Positions 1-8,512 of a DNA stretch of 64,000 nt are shown piece by piece. Where the stretch lies: contig NZ_CP119968.1 of assembly GCF_032163395.1 (NCBI RefSeq), forward strand, positions 853,501 through 917,500. Reading direction: 5' to 3'. Made by a program: the position numbers and the translations under genes. Position 1 is the first letter of the stretch, and each line of letters opens with the position of its first letter. The DNA is from Gloeocapsopsis dulcis (GTDB lineage: Bacteria > Cyanobacteriota > Cyanobacteriia > Cyanobacteriales > Chroococcidiopsidaceae). The notes beneath the pieces are model-generated. The model was not told the DNA's origin. It did not search any database and saw only the letters and a program-made list of their open reading frames with translations.

Positions 1-267
1 TAGCTTACAGAATATTGTTGTTTTAAGGAACCTAACAAATGAATATTGAAGTGCTATAAGCTTATTTATTACTCAGTATGGTAGCTAAGTCACTAATTTC
101 TGTAATGTTGAATTAAGAGTAGTGACTTAATCTCAACAACTGTCAATCTGCAGTGAAGAACGCTAAAGATATAATGGGAGTACTCAACCAAATGGCTGAG
201 GAAACAAAATTCCAGTTGTTGCATCCTGAGAAACAGACTTGCAACTCAACTATCTTGGATTTGCATA
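1..267. other. intergenic, no supported gene
   Basis: No convincing coding region is visible here. The stretch is AT-rich and probably holds the promoter of the PIN-TRAM gene that follows. A 27-codon reading frame (about 192-275) overlaps the next start codon, but it has no Shine-Dalgarno sequence or recognisable product. Confidence 0.5.
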
Positions 268-1347
268 ATGCTTGACGCAATTATTATTATTTCATTCATT
301 GTAGCAGGCGCAGGCATCGGCTATTACACTACAGAACTGCTGCCAGAAAATGTGCAGCAGCAAGTGACTAACATTGAGGCTTTGCGCTTGGTTTTTGCCG
401 CTTTCGCTGCCTTAATTGGTGGTGCTGCCGGACTGAGTTTCCAAATTAGCTATCGTCGCATCGAGAAACAAGTCAGGGAAATGCCGATTGAGGTGATCTT
501 GACGCGGGCGATCGGCTTAGTTCTGGGGTTACTCATTGCCAATTTAATGTTGGCACCATTGTTTTTACTACCAATTCCTGTGGATTTTAGCTTCATTAAG
601 CCGTTGATCGCTGTATTGGGCAGTGTTATGTTTGCCTTTTCTGGAATAAGTTTAGCAGACACTCACGGTCCAGCGTTGCTCAGACTGATTAACTTCAACA
701 ATGTCGAGTCTGTCTTGCTAGCAGAAGGAACCCTTAAAGCAGCAGCAACAAAAGTTGTAGATACTAGCTGCATTATTGATGGTCGTCTGGAAACACTGCT
801 AGAAACAGGATTTCTTGAAGGGCAAATTTTAGTACCACAATTTGTGCTACAAGAACTGCAACAACTTGCAGACGGTGCTAAAGATTTAAAACGGATGCGG
901 GGACGCAGAGGATTAGAAATTCTCAATCGCTTGAAGGAAACTTACTCCGATCGCATTTTGATTCATCCTATGGAATATGACGATGTTCCTACTGTTGATG
1001 CTAAATTGGTGCGATTTGCCCAAGAGATCAGTGGTACGCTAGTCACAAATGATTACAACTTGTCCAAAGTTGCTAGCGTTCAAAAAGTACCAGTACTGAA
1101 TATTAACGATTTGGTGCAAGCAGTACGTCCTACCTACCTACCTGGCGATAGCATTGACTTGAAAGTTCTCAAAGAGGGTAAAGAACCAAGTCAAGGTGTC
1201 GGTTATCTTGAAGATGGCACAATGGTAGTTGTAGAAGAAGGCATTGGTTATGTCGGCGGGGAAGTGAGAGTAATCGTGACAAGTGCTTTGCAAACAAGTG
1301 CAGGACGGATGATTTTCGCAAAACCACAAGCTTCTGCTTTGGCTTAG
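268..1347 (+). CDS. PIN/TRAM domain membrane protein (YacL family)
   Basis: The 359-residue protein has the architecture of the YacL-type PIN-TRAM family. The N-terminal ~150 residues hold about four hydrophobic segments. A PIN nuclease-like domain follows (about 163-280), with the expected acidic residues in VVDTS, VLQEL, DAKLV and TNDYN. A C-terminal TRAM domain (about 295-355) contains the GVGYLEDG and VVVEEG strands. PIN domains are typically metal-dependent RNases and TRAM domains bind RNA, so a membrane-anchored RNA-processing role is inferred; the substrate is unknown. The ATG at 268 begins directly with the first membrane segment, and no strong ribosome binding site is seen. A strong terminator follows at 1418, so the gene is probably monocistronic. 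Confidence 0.9.
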   Translation: MLDAIIIISFIVAGAGIGYYTTELLPENVQQQVTNIEALRLVFAAFAALIGGAAGLSFQISYRRIEKQVREMPIEVILTRAIGLVLGLLIANLMLAPLFLLPIPVDFSFIKPLIAVLGSVMFAFSGISLADTHGPALLRLINFNNVESVLLAEGTLKAAATKVVDTSCIIDGRLETLLETGFLEGQILVPQFVLQELQQLADGAKDLKRMRGRRGLEILNRLKETYSDRILIHPMEYDDVPTVDAKLVRFAQEISGTLVTNDYNLSKVASVQKVPVLNINDLVQAVRPTYLPGDSIDLKVLKEGKEPSQGVGYLEDGTMVVVEEGIGYVGGEVRVIVTSALQTSAGRMIFAKPQASALA

Positions 1348-1417
1348 GGAGACGATTGGATCACCACTATGGCGTTGCGATCGCTTCAGGCGCTGCGCGC
1401 AATCGCGAATCAAATAT

Positions 1418-1446
1418 AACCGGTGCAATTAACCTGCACCGGTTTT
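1418..1446 (+). terminator. Rho-independent terminator after the PIN-TRAM gene
   Basis: Perfect 10-bp arms AACCGGTGCA and TGCACCGGTT are separated by a 7-nt loop and followed by a T-rich run. It lies about 70 bp after the stop codon, in the right orientation for the upstream + strand gene. Confidence 0.85.
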
Positions 1447-1540
1447 GTTATTGCATGGGGCGGCATTTTTAACTGGCGATCGCATATTCAGGATCGTTAG
1501 CAACGCCCAACGCAATGGCAGCCTTAATGTGGCAACTGCA

Positions 1541-3400
1541 TTAAGTTGCAGCTTGAACTTGACTTAATAGGCTATGCAGTTTCTCGCCCTCGATAACTTC
1601 TGTCTCTAACAGTTGAGTAGCGATCGCTTCAAGTAAGTCGCGGTTAAGCTTGAGCGTGTCCAAAGCTTGATGATGAGCCGTTTCCACAATGTCTTTCACC
1701 TCGCGGTCAATCGCCTGCGACGTTTCTTCACTGACCATTCGGCGAGGATTGGGCGCACCATCACTCAGAAACATAGCTTGCTGTCCCTGTTGATATGCTA
1801 GTGGACCTAAGACTTTACTCATACCATACGTCGTCACCATTCGCTCTGCCAGATCGGTCGCCCGTTGCAAATCGTTGGATGCCCCAGTAGTGATGCTGCC
1901 AAACACAATCTCTTCTGCCGATCTGCCACCAAGTAGGGTAGCGATCTGACTTCGGAGTTCAGCTTCGTCTAGGAGGAACCGATCTTCAGTTGGTAGTTGC
2001 AAAGTATAACCTAATGCTGCCATCCCTCGAGGTACGATGGAGATTTTCTCAACCCGACCATTTCCCTGCGTTAAGGCACCAACTAGTGCATGACCTACTT
2101 CATGATAAGCAACAATCTTCTTCTCCTTATCATTGAGAACGCGGCTTTTCTTTTCAAGACCAGCTACCACCCGCTCAATTGCCTCAGCAAAGTCTTTTTG
2201 TGCCACGGTTTGACGTTGACTGCGGGCAGCTAACAGCGCCGCTTCATTGACTAGATTTGCGAGATCTGCGCCAGCAAAACCAGGGGTGCGAGTTGCGATC
2301 GCTCTTAAATTTACGTCCTCACCCAACTTTACCTTTTGGGCATGGATGTTGAGAATCGCCTCACGAGCCGATAAATCAGGACGATCGACCAAAACTTGAC
2401 GGTCAAATCGACCAGGACGCAAGAGCGCAGGGTCTAATACTTCTGGGCGATTGGTTGCTGCTAGGACAATTACGGTAGCATCGCCAGCGGCAAACCCATC
2501 CATTTCTGCTAGCAGCTGGTTGAGCGTCTGTTCTCGCTCATCGTTGCCGCCATAGAACCCACCACTGCTGCGAGACTTGCCGATCGCATCTAATTCATCA
2601 ATAAATACGATACAAGGAGCCTGTTTCTTAGCCTGCTCAAATAGGTCACGCACCCGCGAAGAACCAACACCGACAAAAAGTTCCACAAACTCAGAGCCAG
2701 AGATACTAAAGAACGGTACTCCTGCTTCCCCTGCTACTGCCTTTGCCAGCAACGTTTTACCAGTCCCTGGTGGACCTACTAACAGTACACCCTTGGGAAT
2801 CCGTGCCCCAATCTGGGTATAGCGCCCTGGAGTCTTGAGGAAATCTACAATCTCGACTAATTCAGTCTTGGCTTCTTCAACCCCAGCTACATCGGTAAAG
2901 GTAGTTTTATCCGATTCTCCTTCTACATAAACTTTTGCTTTGCTCTTACCAATCGAGAGCACACCTTGGGGACCACCCCCACCACCACGTCTGATAAAGA
3001 ACTGCCAAATTGCTACAAAAATTAGGGGTGGAATCACCCAGCCCAGCAGACTATTAAACCAGCCATTTTTGGGTGGCGGGGCAGCTGCAAACTCAACGCC
3101 TTTCTCTTCTAACAACTTGGGCAAGCTCAAATCAAAAATAGGTGTTGTTGAAAACACTTCTCCAACCTGGTCATCGGCAGTTTTCAATTGAAACCGAATC
3201 TGGTTTTGACCAATTTGAGCGCGATCAACTTCTCCTTGCTGCACCTGATGAATAAACAAACTATAGGGAACAGCGGGAATTTGAGGACCAAAGAAACCAG
3301 GCAAGATAAAGCTTGCGAGCAAGAGCAATACAGGTAACGCTAGCAGAATGTTACCAATCAGGCGAGAACGAGGGGGATTAGGTTGTTCTTTAATCGGCAT
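1541..3400 (-). CDS. ftsH: ATP-dependent zinc metalloprotease FtsH
   Basis: FtsH is a membrane-anchored AAA+ protease that degrades damaged or unassembled membrane proteins; cyanobacterial paralogues include those acting in photosystem II repair. Two membrane segments (about 15-38 and 120-138) flank the FtsH extracytoplasmic domain. The AAA module has Walker A GPPGTGKT (about 209-216), Walker [10 protein letters not shown] and the second region of homology [15 protein letters not shown]. The zinc motif HEVGH lies at about 433-437. At about 619 residues it is the normal family length. I prefer the ATG at 3400, preceded by GGTGAT at good spacing, over the TTG four codons upstream. Cyanobacteria carry several ftsH genes, and the exact paralogue cannot be assigned here. 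Confidence 0.96.
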   Translation of the reverse strand: MPIKEQPNPPRSRLIGNILLALPVLLLLASFILPGFFGPQIPAVPYSLFIHQVQQGEVDRAQIGQNQIRFQLKTADDQVGEVFSTTPIFDLSLPKLLEEKGVEFAAAPPPKNGWFNSLLGWVIPPLIFVAIWQFFIRRGGGGGPQGVLSIGKSKAKVYVEGESDKTTFTDVAGVEEAKTELVEIVDFLKTPGRYTQIGARIPKGVLLVGPPGTGKTLLAKAVAGEAGVPFFSISGSEFVELFVGVGSSRVRDLFEQAKKQAPCIVFIDELDAIGKSRSSGGFYGGNDEREQTLNQLLAEMDGFAAGDATVIVLAATNRPEVLDPALLRPGRFDRQVLVDRPDLSAREAILNIHAQKVKLGEDVNLRAIATRTPGFAGADLANLVNEAALLAARSQRQTVAQKDFAEAIERVVAGLEKKSRVLNDKEKKIVAYHEVGHALVGALTQGNGRVEKISIVPRGMAALGYTLQLPTEDRFLLDEAELRSQIATLLGGRSAEEIVFGSITTGASNDLQRATDLAERMVTTYGMSKVLGPLAYQQGQQAMFLSDGAPNPRRMVSEETSQAIDREVKDIVETAHHQALDTLKLNRDLLEAIATQLLETEVIEGEKLHSLLSQVQAAT

Positions 3401-3677
3401 GAATATCACCAATATTTATCATTAAGGTAGGCTTATTTATGAGTATTAAAAATAGCTACATTTGAGTTCAAAATGTATTGAACTAACGCTTTGATCTCTA
3501 AACAGTTTGAGTTTCCTACCCCAAGCGCCATCAAATTTTGTGACTTTGATCCTCTAAAACCTGAGTTTGGCAAGCTTGTCGGCGGTTCTGCGTGAGAGAA
3601 TAGGGAGACAGCGATCGCGCGGGCAATTAGTTCGTTTTTTTCTGACTGTAGCGACTCATTCGATCATGCAAAACCAT

Positions 3678-3702
3678 CACTTCTCGGTTTTATCAAGAAG
3701 TG
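3678..3702 (-). terminator. hairpin overlapping the nblA stop codon
   Basis: Seven-base perfect arms CACTTCT/AGAAGTG surround an 11-nt loop. On the minus strand the left arm overlaps the nblA stop codon, and the hairpin is followed by ATGGTTTT. The U-tract is weak, so this could be an mRNA 3'-stabilising hairpin rather than a strong terminator. Confidence 0.5.
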
Positions 3703-3887
3703 GAATCTTGATCTAAATTCCATTCTTGTTTGAGAATTTCTTGGTAAATGGTTTCCCGAACCATCATGTACTTATACTGCAAGAGTAAAAGCTCTTGAGC
3801 TTGTTCGCGAGACATTTGCTGAACTTGGTCAGAAAAGCTTCTGAGGCTAAATTCTTGTTCTAAAGTTAATTCGATGGTTTGATCCAT
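3693..3887 (-). CDS. nblA: phycobilisome degradation protein NblA
   Basis: The 64-residue protein matches the NblA family in length and pattern: IELTLEQEFSLRSF at the N-terminus, then a long helix with MSREQAQELL, and MMVRETIYQEILKQEW near the C-terminus. NblA is a small helical adaptor that binds phycobiliproteins and delivers phycobilisomes to Clp protease when cells are starved of nitrogen or sulfur. The start has an AGAGG Shine-Dalgarno sequence, with a perfect palindrome just upstream of it. Adjacency to ftsH is probably incidental. Expression is expected to be stress-induced (family knowledge); the operator is not proven. Confidence 0.93.
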   Translation of the reverse strand: MDQTIELTLEQEFSLRSFSDQVQQMSREQAQELLLLQYKYMMVRETIYQEILKQEWNLDQDSTS

Positions 3888-3900
3888 AACTACCTCTTGT

Positions 3901-3912
3901 CCCCAATTGGGG
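3901..3912. promoter_or_regulatory. palindrome CCCCAATTGGGG in the nblA leader
   Basis: A perfect 12-bp palindrome lies 14 bp upstream of the nblA start codon, immediately 5' of its Shine-Dalgarno sequence. It could be an operator or a short RNA hairpin. Which of these it is, and whether it binds anything, cannot be told from sequence. Confidence 0.45.
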
Positions 3913-4346
3913 TTAAAACTGTCAGTTCGATGTTGCAGTGGATATCTCGGCTAGTCAAGCCAACAAATTTGTCACTATTAACATCTTGATTGATGTATTT
4001 ACCGTCATTACAGCGGCGACAACTTGGGAAGCACAACGACGCTGCTTTTCAGGTGTATACATTCAGATAAAAAATTGGTTCTTGAATTGCCCATGCATTG
4101 AACGCGCCTCTATCGGCAGTGGCGTACAAAGCTAGCTTTCCTACTTTTTACCTTACACAATAAATGTAACATATTATTTACAAACTTTGAGGTGTTTAGA
4201 AAATCATGTTATCATCTCTATCTTTTGATTAACTGCATAGAGAGATACAACCCTGACATTGTCAGAATTCGCTCGTTTAGGCTTTAGATATGGTGAAAAC
4301 CAGTGGATTTGGCATCCTCTATCTACCTTCAAGGCAACTGAGGCGA
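3913..4346. other. intergenic region between nblA and desaturase
   Basis: About 430 bp without a supported gene. It should contain the nblA promoter, because nblA reads leftward from 3887. A 65-codon frame on the + strand has no ribosome binding site and no recognisable product, so it is not called. Confidence 0.5.
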
Positions 4347-5318
4347 TCACACAGAAGATTTTGTAGATAGACAATCAGACTCATCGTAGACTTTTTGGGG
4401 AGGAGTTCTTAAATCCCAAACGATTCCTAGCCATGCAAGTAGTTGCAGAATGTAATGGGTAATATCTATTTCCCACCAGTAAAAGCCTTGTCGTTCTGAG
4501 GCAGGATAGTAATGATGATTGTTATGCCAACCCTCACCTAGAGTGATGATTGCTAAAAGCAAGTTGTTGCGGCTACTGTCTACTGTGTCAAAACGACGAG
4601 TACCAAAAACATGAGCTAGAGAATTAATCGTAAAAACTGAGTGATAGAGTAGCACAGTACTTGCGAAAAATCCCCACGCCAGCATCTGCAAGCCATTTGT
4701 TTTGATCTGAGGTAAGTAATACTGCAACAAAAGTCCGGTTGCGGTTAGAGCGATCGCCAGCAGTGTAGGAACAATTAACGGAAAACGATTCAAGTACCTT
4801 AACTCTGGGTATCGAGCAAAATCTCGAATATTCTGTTCGTTAGTTTGAGAATATTTAGGACACACAATCCAGCCCATATGCGACCACCAGAAACCGCTAA
4901 CAGTAGGCGAATGAATATCCTCTTGTGTGTCGGTATGAAGGTGGTGATGACGGTGATGTGCTGCCCACCATAGAGGATCTAATTGTGCTGAGGAATTACC
5001 TAAAACGGCAAGAATAAACTGAAACCAACGCGATGTTTTATAAGTGCGATGTGAGAAGTAACGGTGGTATCCTGCTGTGATGCCAAACATTCGTACAAAC
5101 CAGAGGATAAAACAGGTTATTAAAGTAACCCGACTAAAGCCTGCCCAAAAGATTAATAGACCACCAATGTGAATCAAGACAAAAGGAATATTACTGAAAA
5201 TATCTATCTTATATTCTTGTCTCAATACCTTATATGAGGTTGTCCCAATTTGTAATGACGATGAAATATCTTTTCTTCCGCCTTTTAGTTCTGTCGTCTT
5301 ATTTTCAAGAATTGGCAT
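4347..5318 (-). CDS. desC: acyl-CoA/acyl-lipid delta-9 desaturase family protein
   Basis: A 323-residue integral membrane di-iron fatty acid desaturase. The three histidine boxes are visible: HRYFSH (about 85-90), HRHHH (about 122-126) and HNNHH near residue 265. They separate two pairs of hydrophobic segments, the normal layout of DesC/stearoyl-CoA desaturase proteins. Cyanobacterial DesC introduces the first double bond into lipid-bound stearate, setting membrane fluidity; this gene could be DesC itself or a DesC-like paralogue. The ATG at 5318 follows a long AT-rich upstream region. Low-temperature induction is typical of desaturases but is not shown here. Confidence 0.88.
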   Translation of the reverse strand: MPILENKTTELKGGRKDISSSLQIGTTSYKVLRQEYKIDIFSNIPFVLIHIGGLLIFWAGFSRVTLITCFILWFVRMFGITAGYHRYFSHRTYKTSRWFQFILAVLGNSSAQLDPLWWAAHHRHHHLHTDTQEDIHSPTVSGFWWSHMGWIVCPKYSQTNEQNIRDFARYPELRYLNRFPLIVPTLLAIALTATGLLLQYYLPQIKTNGLQMLAWGFFASTVLLYHSVFTINSLAHVFGTRRFDTVDSSRNNLLLAIITLGEGWHNNHHYYPASERQGFYWWEIDITHYILQLLAWLGIVWDLRTPPQKVYDESDCLSTKSSV

Positions 5319-5957
5319 TATTTATTAGTAAAAGCTTAGAAGAGTAAGTTAATTTTGCAGTAATTAGGTGGGTTAAAATGCCAAAAGGACATTGAACAAC
5401 GCGTCGATTTTAATTATTTCAATCTATTTTTTTAAGCAAACTCTAAAGCTAAATGCCTAAATTTTACATGATTATTTTAATGATGTTACCTAGATTTTTT
5501 ACACTAAAAAATAGTTGAATTTATTTTACTGCATTAATTTTAGTGTAGAGGCAATGCATTTATATAAGTTCAACCAAACGGATGATTAATAGTACAGAAA
5601 AATCTATATGCTCTTTGAGCAGAGAATGTTTACGGTTCAAATTAAAAAGTTCTTATACCACTTTTCAAGAGAGTAACGATACATAATTATTCCATCTTTG
5701 CTTCTTTGCACAAGAAGCTTCTTTTTATGTATCAACATAAAAGCAAAATATTATTAAAAATAGGAGATGTTTTTTTAAGCTTCTGAGTAGATTAATTAAC
5801 TACAGTACAAAAGGTAAAAGGGTTTTATATTGACTCGCGATTATACGCTGTTGATTGTACCTAGCAAGATGGCAATCGCAACTACAAAAAGTTTAAATTT
5901 CATGTGAGTCAACAATCATCTTTTGGTAAATCTCCCAAAGCGTAGTTATCTAAGTCA
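5319..5957. other. long AT-rich intergenic region
   Basis: About 640 bp with no supported gene on either strand. It separates the leftward desaturase from a rightward small gene, so it should contain promoters for both. I see no tRNA, riboswitch or IS end in it. Confidence 0.45.
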
Positions 5958-5978
5958 CAATAGAGAGAACCTCTATTG
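5958..5978 (+). promoter_or_regulatory. hairpin abutting the ribosome binding site of a small gene
   Basis: Perfect 8-bp arms CAATAGAG and CTCTATTG with a 5-nt AGAAC loop are followed immediately by AGGAG and then the ATG at 5989. In the mRNA the hairpin would touch the Shine-Dalgarno sequence, a layout compatible with translational control or 5'-end protection. Confidence 0.5.
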
Positions 5979-5988
5979 AGGAGTAGAT

Positions 5989-6102
5989 ATGTCAAAAGAG
6001 AAGAAAGGCAACAGAGAAACCAAAAAGCCAAAAGCACAATCTGATGGCACAAAGAAGCAAAAAAAAGATCCGAATAGACACGATGGGCTAGGAGGAAAAT
6101 AA
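5989..6102 (+). CDS. small lysine-rich basic protein (37 aa)
   Basis: A 37-residue frame starts MSKEKKGNRETKKPK and ends RHDGLGGK. It is highly basic, with many Lys and no hydrophobic segment, and is probably disordered. Small proteins opening with M(S/A)KEKKGN and KKPK are widespread unannotated bacterial proteins; the function is unknown to me. Support for a real gene is a strong GAGGAG Shine-Dalgarno 6-7 nt before ATG, a hairpin just upstream, and a terminator-like hairpin 40 bp after the stop. A nucleic-acid-binding role is only a guess from charge. Confidence 0.72.
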   Translation: MSKEKKGNRETKKPKAQSDGTKKQKKDPNRHDGLGGK

Positions 6103-6140
6103 GTCTTAGTCCTTTCCGTTGTTCCTCAATTAGCCAGATG

Positions 6141-6175
6141 TGCCTCTGAATCTAAAACATCAGGGGCAAGTTTTT
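6141..6175 (+). terminator. terminator after the small basic protein gene
   Basis: Nine-base arms TGCCTCTGA and TCAGGGGCA, with a single mismatch/wobble, are followed by AGTTTTT. Orientation and distance fit termination of the short gene ending at 6102. Confidence 0.75.
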
Positions 6176-6228
6176 AAATGCTTAACCTGTTACCCTATCC
6201 TGTGTTCTCTCAACCTGATGCGGAAGTT

Positions 6229-6456
6229 TTAGCTTGCTAAATCAACTAAAGCGTCCCACTGGAACCGGATTATACGTAAAACTGAACTGCGATAATGCTC
6301 CGATGTAAATACCGAGAGAGTAACATTGCTTTGATTAGTCTCTAGAATACGTTTTACCGTGCAGATCTGCATCTTATTGTTACAGTAGGCAACGATGCGA
6401 TCGCCAGCCTTGATGTTCAACGCTTTAATTTTCACTTGCTCCTCGACTTTAGACAA
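6229..6456 (-). CDS. conserved-looking hypothetical protein, 75 aa
   Basis: I do not recognise a named family. The protein is soluble, with a small beta-rich pattern (IKAGDRIVAYCNNKMQICTV) resembling an SH3-like or Hfq-like barrel. An N-terminal basic stretch precedes it, and an Arg-rich stretch (YRSSVLRIIRF) follows. GCGATCGC occurs in the coding frame. The ATG at 6456 has AGGAGC-like spacing downstream rather than a clear upstream Shine-Dalgarno sequence. Clean frame and composition make a real gene likely; function is unknown. Confidence 0.6.
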   Translation of the reverse strand: MSKVEEQVKIKALNIKAGDRIVAYCNNKMQICTVKRILETNQSNVTLSVFTSEHYRSSVLRIIRFQWDALVDLAS

Positions 6457-6615
6457 GGAATTAGCTGGGCTAAAGGAATATCACCCTACGCTCTTTTACC
6501 CAACAAATCTATGTGTTTATCTTATCACATAACCAAAAAAAATACCTCTTTATCAGATTTAGCATTTTTCTGTCAAGGTAGTTTATACTTAAATTAATAA
6601 CAACAGGTCATTAAA

Positions 6616-6816
6616 ATGAAAGTTTTGTTAAAAAGCTCGATGCAATCTCCACTTCGATTACTCAATGGAGGTAGCTTAAGGAAAACATCAACAACAAGCG
6701 GGCAGGTGAAGGGTGCGCATACTTGCCCTTGCTGTTCAGAAACCTTACTTCGTCACCTAGGTGCAGGAAAACTTTTCTGGCGTTGTAGCCACTGTTATCA
6801 AGAAATGCCTGTTTAG
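6616..6816 (+). CDS. small zinc-ribbon protein, 66 aa
   Basis: The C-terminal half has two paired cysteine knuckles, CPCC and CSHC, separated by about 18 residues: a compact zinc ribbon ending CYQEMPV. The first ~30 residues are polar and basic. Tiny zinc-ribbon proteins with this ending are common in cyanobacteria. Nucleic-acid or protein binding is the usual inference, and no enzymatic activity is expected. The start ATG at 6616 follows an AACAGGTC sequence. It stands alone between a leftward hypothetical gene and the radical SAM gene. Confidence 0.7.
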   Translation: MKVLLKSSMQSPLRLLNGGSLRKTSTTSGQVKGAHTCPCCSETLLRHLGAGKLFWRCSHCYQEMPV

Positions 6817-6913
6817 AAAACGATTGCAGATCATGAGATACGTGCTTCAACTAAGTTAACCTAACCTTCGCCACTGCTCATGTCAAAATAGACTAAAGCT
6901 ACGCCGAAGTCTT

Positions 6914-8497
6914 ATGAAAGCCTTATTGCTTTACCCTCAGTTTCCCCAGTCGTTTTGGTCTTACGATCGCTTCATGGAAATCGCAGGACTCAAAGCAGTC
7001 ATTCCTCCACTGGGGATCATTACAGTTGCGGCACTCTTGCCCCAGGACTGGGAAGTTAGATTTTGCGATCGCAATGTCAATCTTGAAACTGAAGCTGATT
7101 GGGAATGGTGCGATCTAGTCATTCTTTCGGCAATGTTAGTGCAGAAGCCGGATTTTCTTGGGCTCATTCAAAAAGCAGTGCGGTTAGGCAAAAAAGTCGC
7201 TGTTGGTGGGCCTTATCCGACATCAGTTCCGCAAGACGCGCTTGATGCTGGAGCGCACTATCTAATTTTAGACGAAGGGGAAATGACGGTTCCCCAATTT
7301 CTCGAAGCGCTGACTCAAGGCAAAACACAGGGAATCTTTCGCTCAATTGAAAAGCCAGACGTAACACTTAGCCCAATGCCCCGCTTTGATTTGCTACAGC
7401 GGGATGCCTACTTCATGATGGCAATTCAGTTTTCTCGCGGTTGTCCGTTCAACTGTGAATTTTGCGACATTATCTCACTATATGGTCGTAAACCACGCAC
7501 CAAAGAACCAAATCAAACTATAGCAGAATTACAAGCGCTTTATGATTTAGGCTGGCGAGGGTCACTCTTTATCGTTGACGACAACTTTATTGGCAATCAG
7601 CGTAATGTCAAACGCTTCCTACGCGAATTGATTCCTTGGGTGAAGCAGCACAACTACCCATTCACCTTTATGACTGAAGCGTCGGTGAATTTAGCAGAAG
7701 ATGATGAATTACTGCATCTTATGAGTGAAGCAGGGTTCTATGCAGTGTTTCTTGGCATTGAAACCCCCGACCAAGACAGCCTGCAAGTGACGCGTAAACT
7801 GCAAAATACTCGCAACCCCCTAGTCGAAGCCTGCCGCAAAATTAATCAAGCAGGTATGCTAATCTATGCAGGATTCATCCTTGGCTTTGATGGAGAACGT
7901 TCGGGTGCGGGTGAACGAATACAAGCATTTATTGAACAAACGGGTATTCCTCAACCTATGTTAGGCATTCTGCAAGCATTACCCAATACTGCCTTGTGGA
8001 ACCGACTTCAGAAAGAGCAGCGTTTATTAGAGGGCATTGGCATCACTGAGGTAGGAGATCAGAATACCTTAATGAACTTTACGCCTACCCGACCAGTTGC
8101 TGAAATTGCTAGAGAGTATGTAGAAGGCTTCTGGACGTTGTACGAACCAGGCAACTACCTGAGACGCTGTTTGCAGCAATGTCTCAGTATTGGTTTAATC
8201 CCAGGGCGAAAGCAGACAATGCAATTTCCTTCTGGTAAGGGGCTGCGGCTTGTTGCCCAGTTAGTGTGGCATCAGGGCTTACGGCGTTCTGAAATTAGGA
8301 TGCAGTTTTGGCAGCAACTTTGGACAATCCTCCGCAGAAAGCCTCAAGTTCTCAATATGTATTTAGGTTTATGTGCCGCTGGAGAGCATTTTTGGGAGTA
8401 TCGTGCTTTAGCAAGAGAACGAATTACTCAACAGTTAGGGTACGATCCGTTGCAACCTGTGCTACCTGAGCAAGAACCAATGCTAGTCATCTATTAA
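6914..8497 (+). CDS. B12-binding domain radical SAM protein, HpnP-like (DUF4070)
   Basis: A 527-residue class B radical SAM enzyme. The N-terminal cobalamin-binding-like domain (about 1-140) is followed by the radical SAM core with cluster motif CPFNCEFC (CX3CX2C, about residue 178). The segment around VDDNFIGNQRNVKRF and the DUF4070-type C-terminus match the architecture of hopanoid C-2 methylase HpnP. The N-terminal domain diverges from true HpnP, so I regard it as a cyanobacterial paralogue with an unknown methylation or radical substrate. There is no biosynthetic gene cluster next to it: the neighbours are a zinc-ribbon gene and a convergent VWA gene. Confidence 0.85.
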   Translation: MKALLLYPQFPQSFWSYDRFMEIAGLKAVIPPLGIITVAALLPQDWEVRFCDRNVNLETEADWEWCDLVILSAMLVQKPDFLGLIQKAVRLGKKVAVGGPYPTSVPQDALDAGAHYLILDEGEMTVPQFLEALTQGKTQGIFRSIEKPDVTLSPMPRFDLLQRDAYFMMAIQFSRGCPFNCEFCDIISLYGRKPRTKEPNQTIAELQALYDLGWRGSLFIVDDNFIGNQRNVKRFLRELIPWVKQHNYPFTFMTEASVNLAEDDELLHLMSEAGFYAVFLGIETPDQDSLQVTRKLQNTRNPLVEACRKINQAGMLIYAGFILGFDGERSGAGERIQAFIEQTGIPQPMLGILQALPNTALWNRLQKEQRLLEGIGITEVGDQNTLMNFTPTRPVAEIAREYVEGFWTLYEPGNYLRRCLQQCLSIGLIPGRKQTMQFPSGKGLRLVAQLVWHQGLRRSEIRMQFWQQLWTILRRKPQVLNMYLGLCAAGEHFWEYRALARERITQQLGYDPLQPVLPEQEPMLVIY

Positions 8498-8512
8498 CAA
8501 TGTGTTTTACAG

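Noticed and set aside
192-275. 27-codon frame ending across the PIN-TRAM start codon, as a possible leader peptide
   Set aside because: No Shine-Dalgarno sequence or regulatory codon pattern. Such short frames are common by chance.
3938-4135. 65-codon frame on the + strand between nblA and the desaturase
   Set aside because: No ribosome binding site and no recognisable protein pattern.
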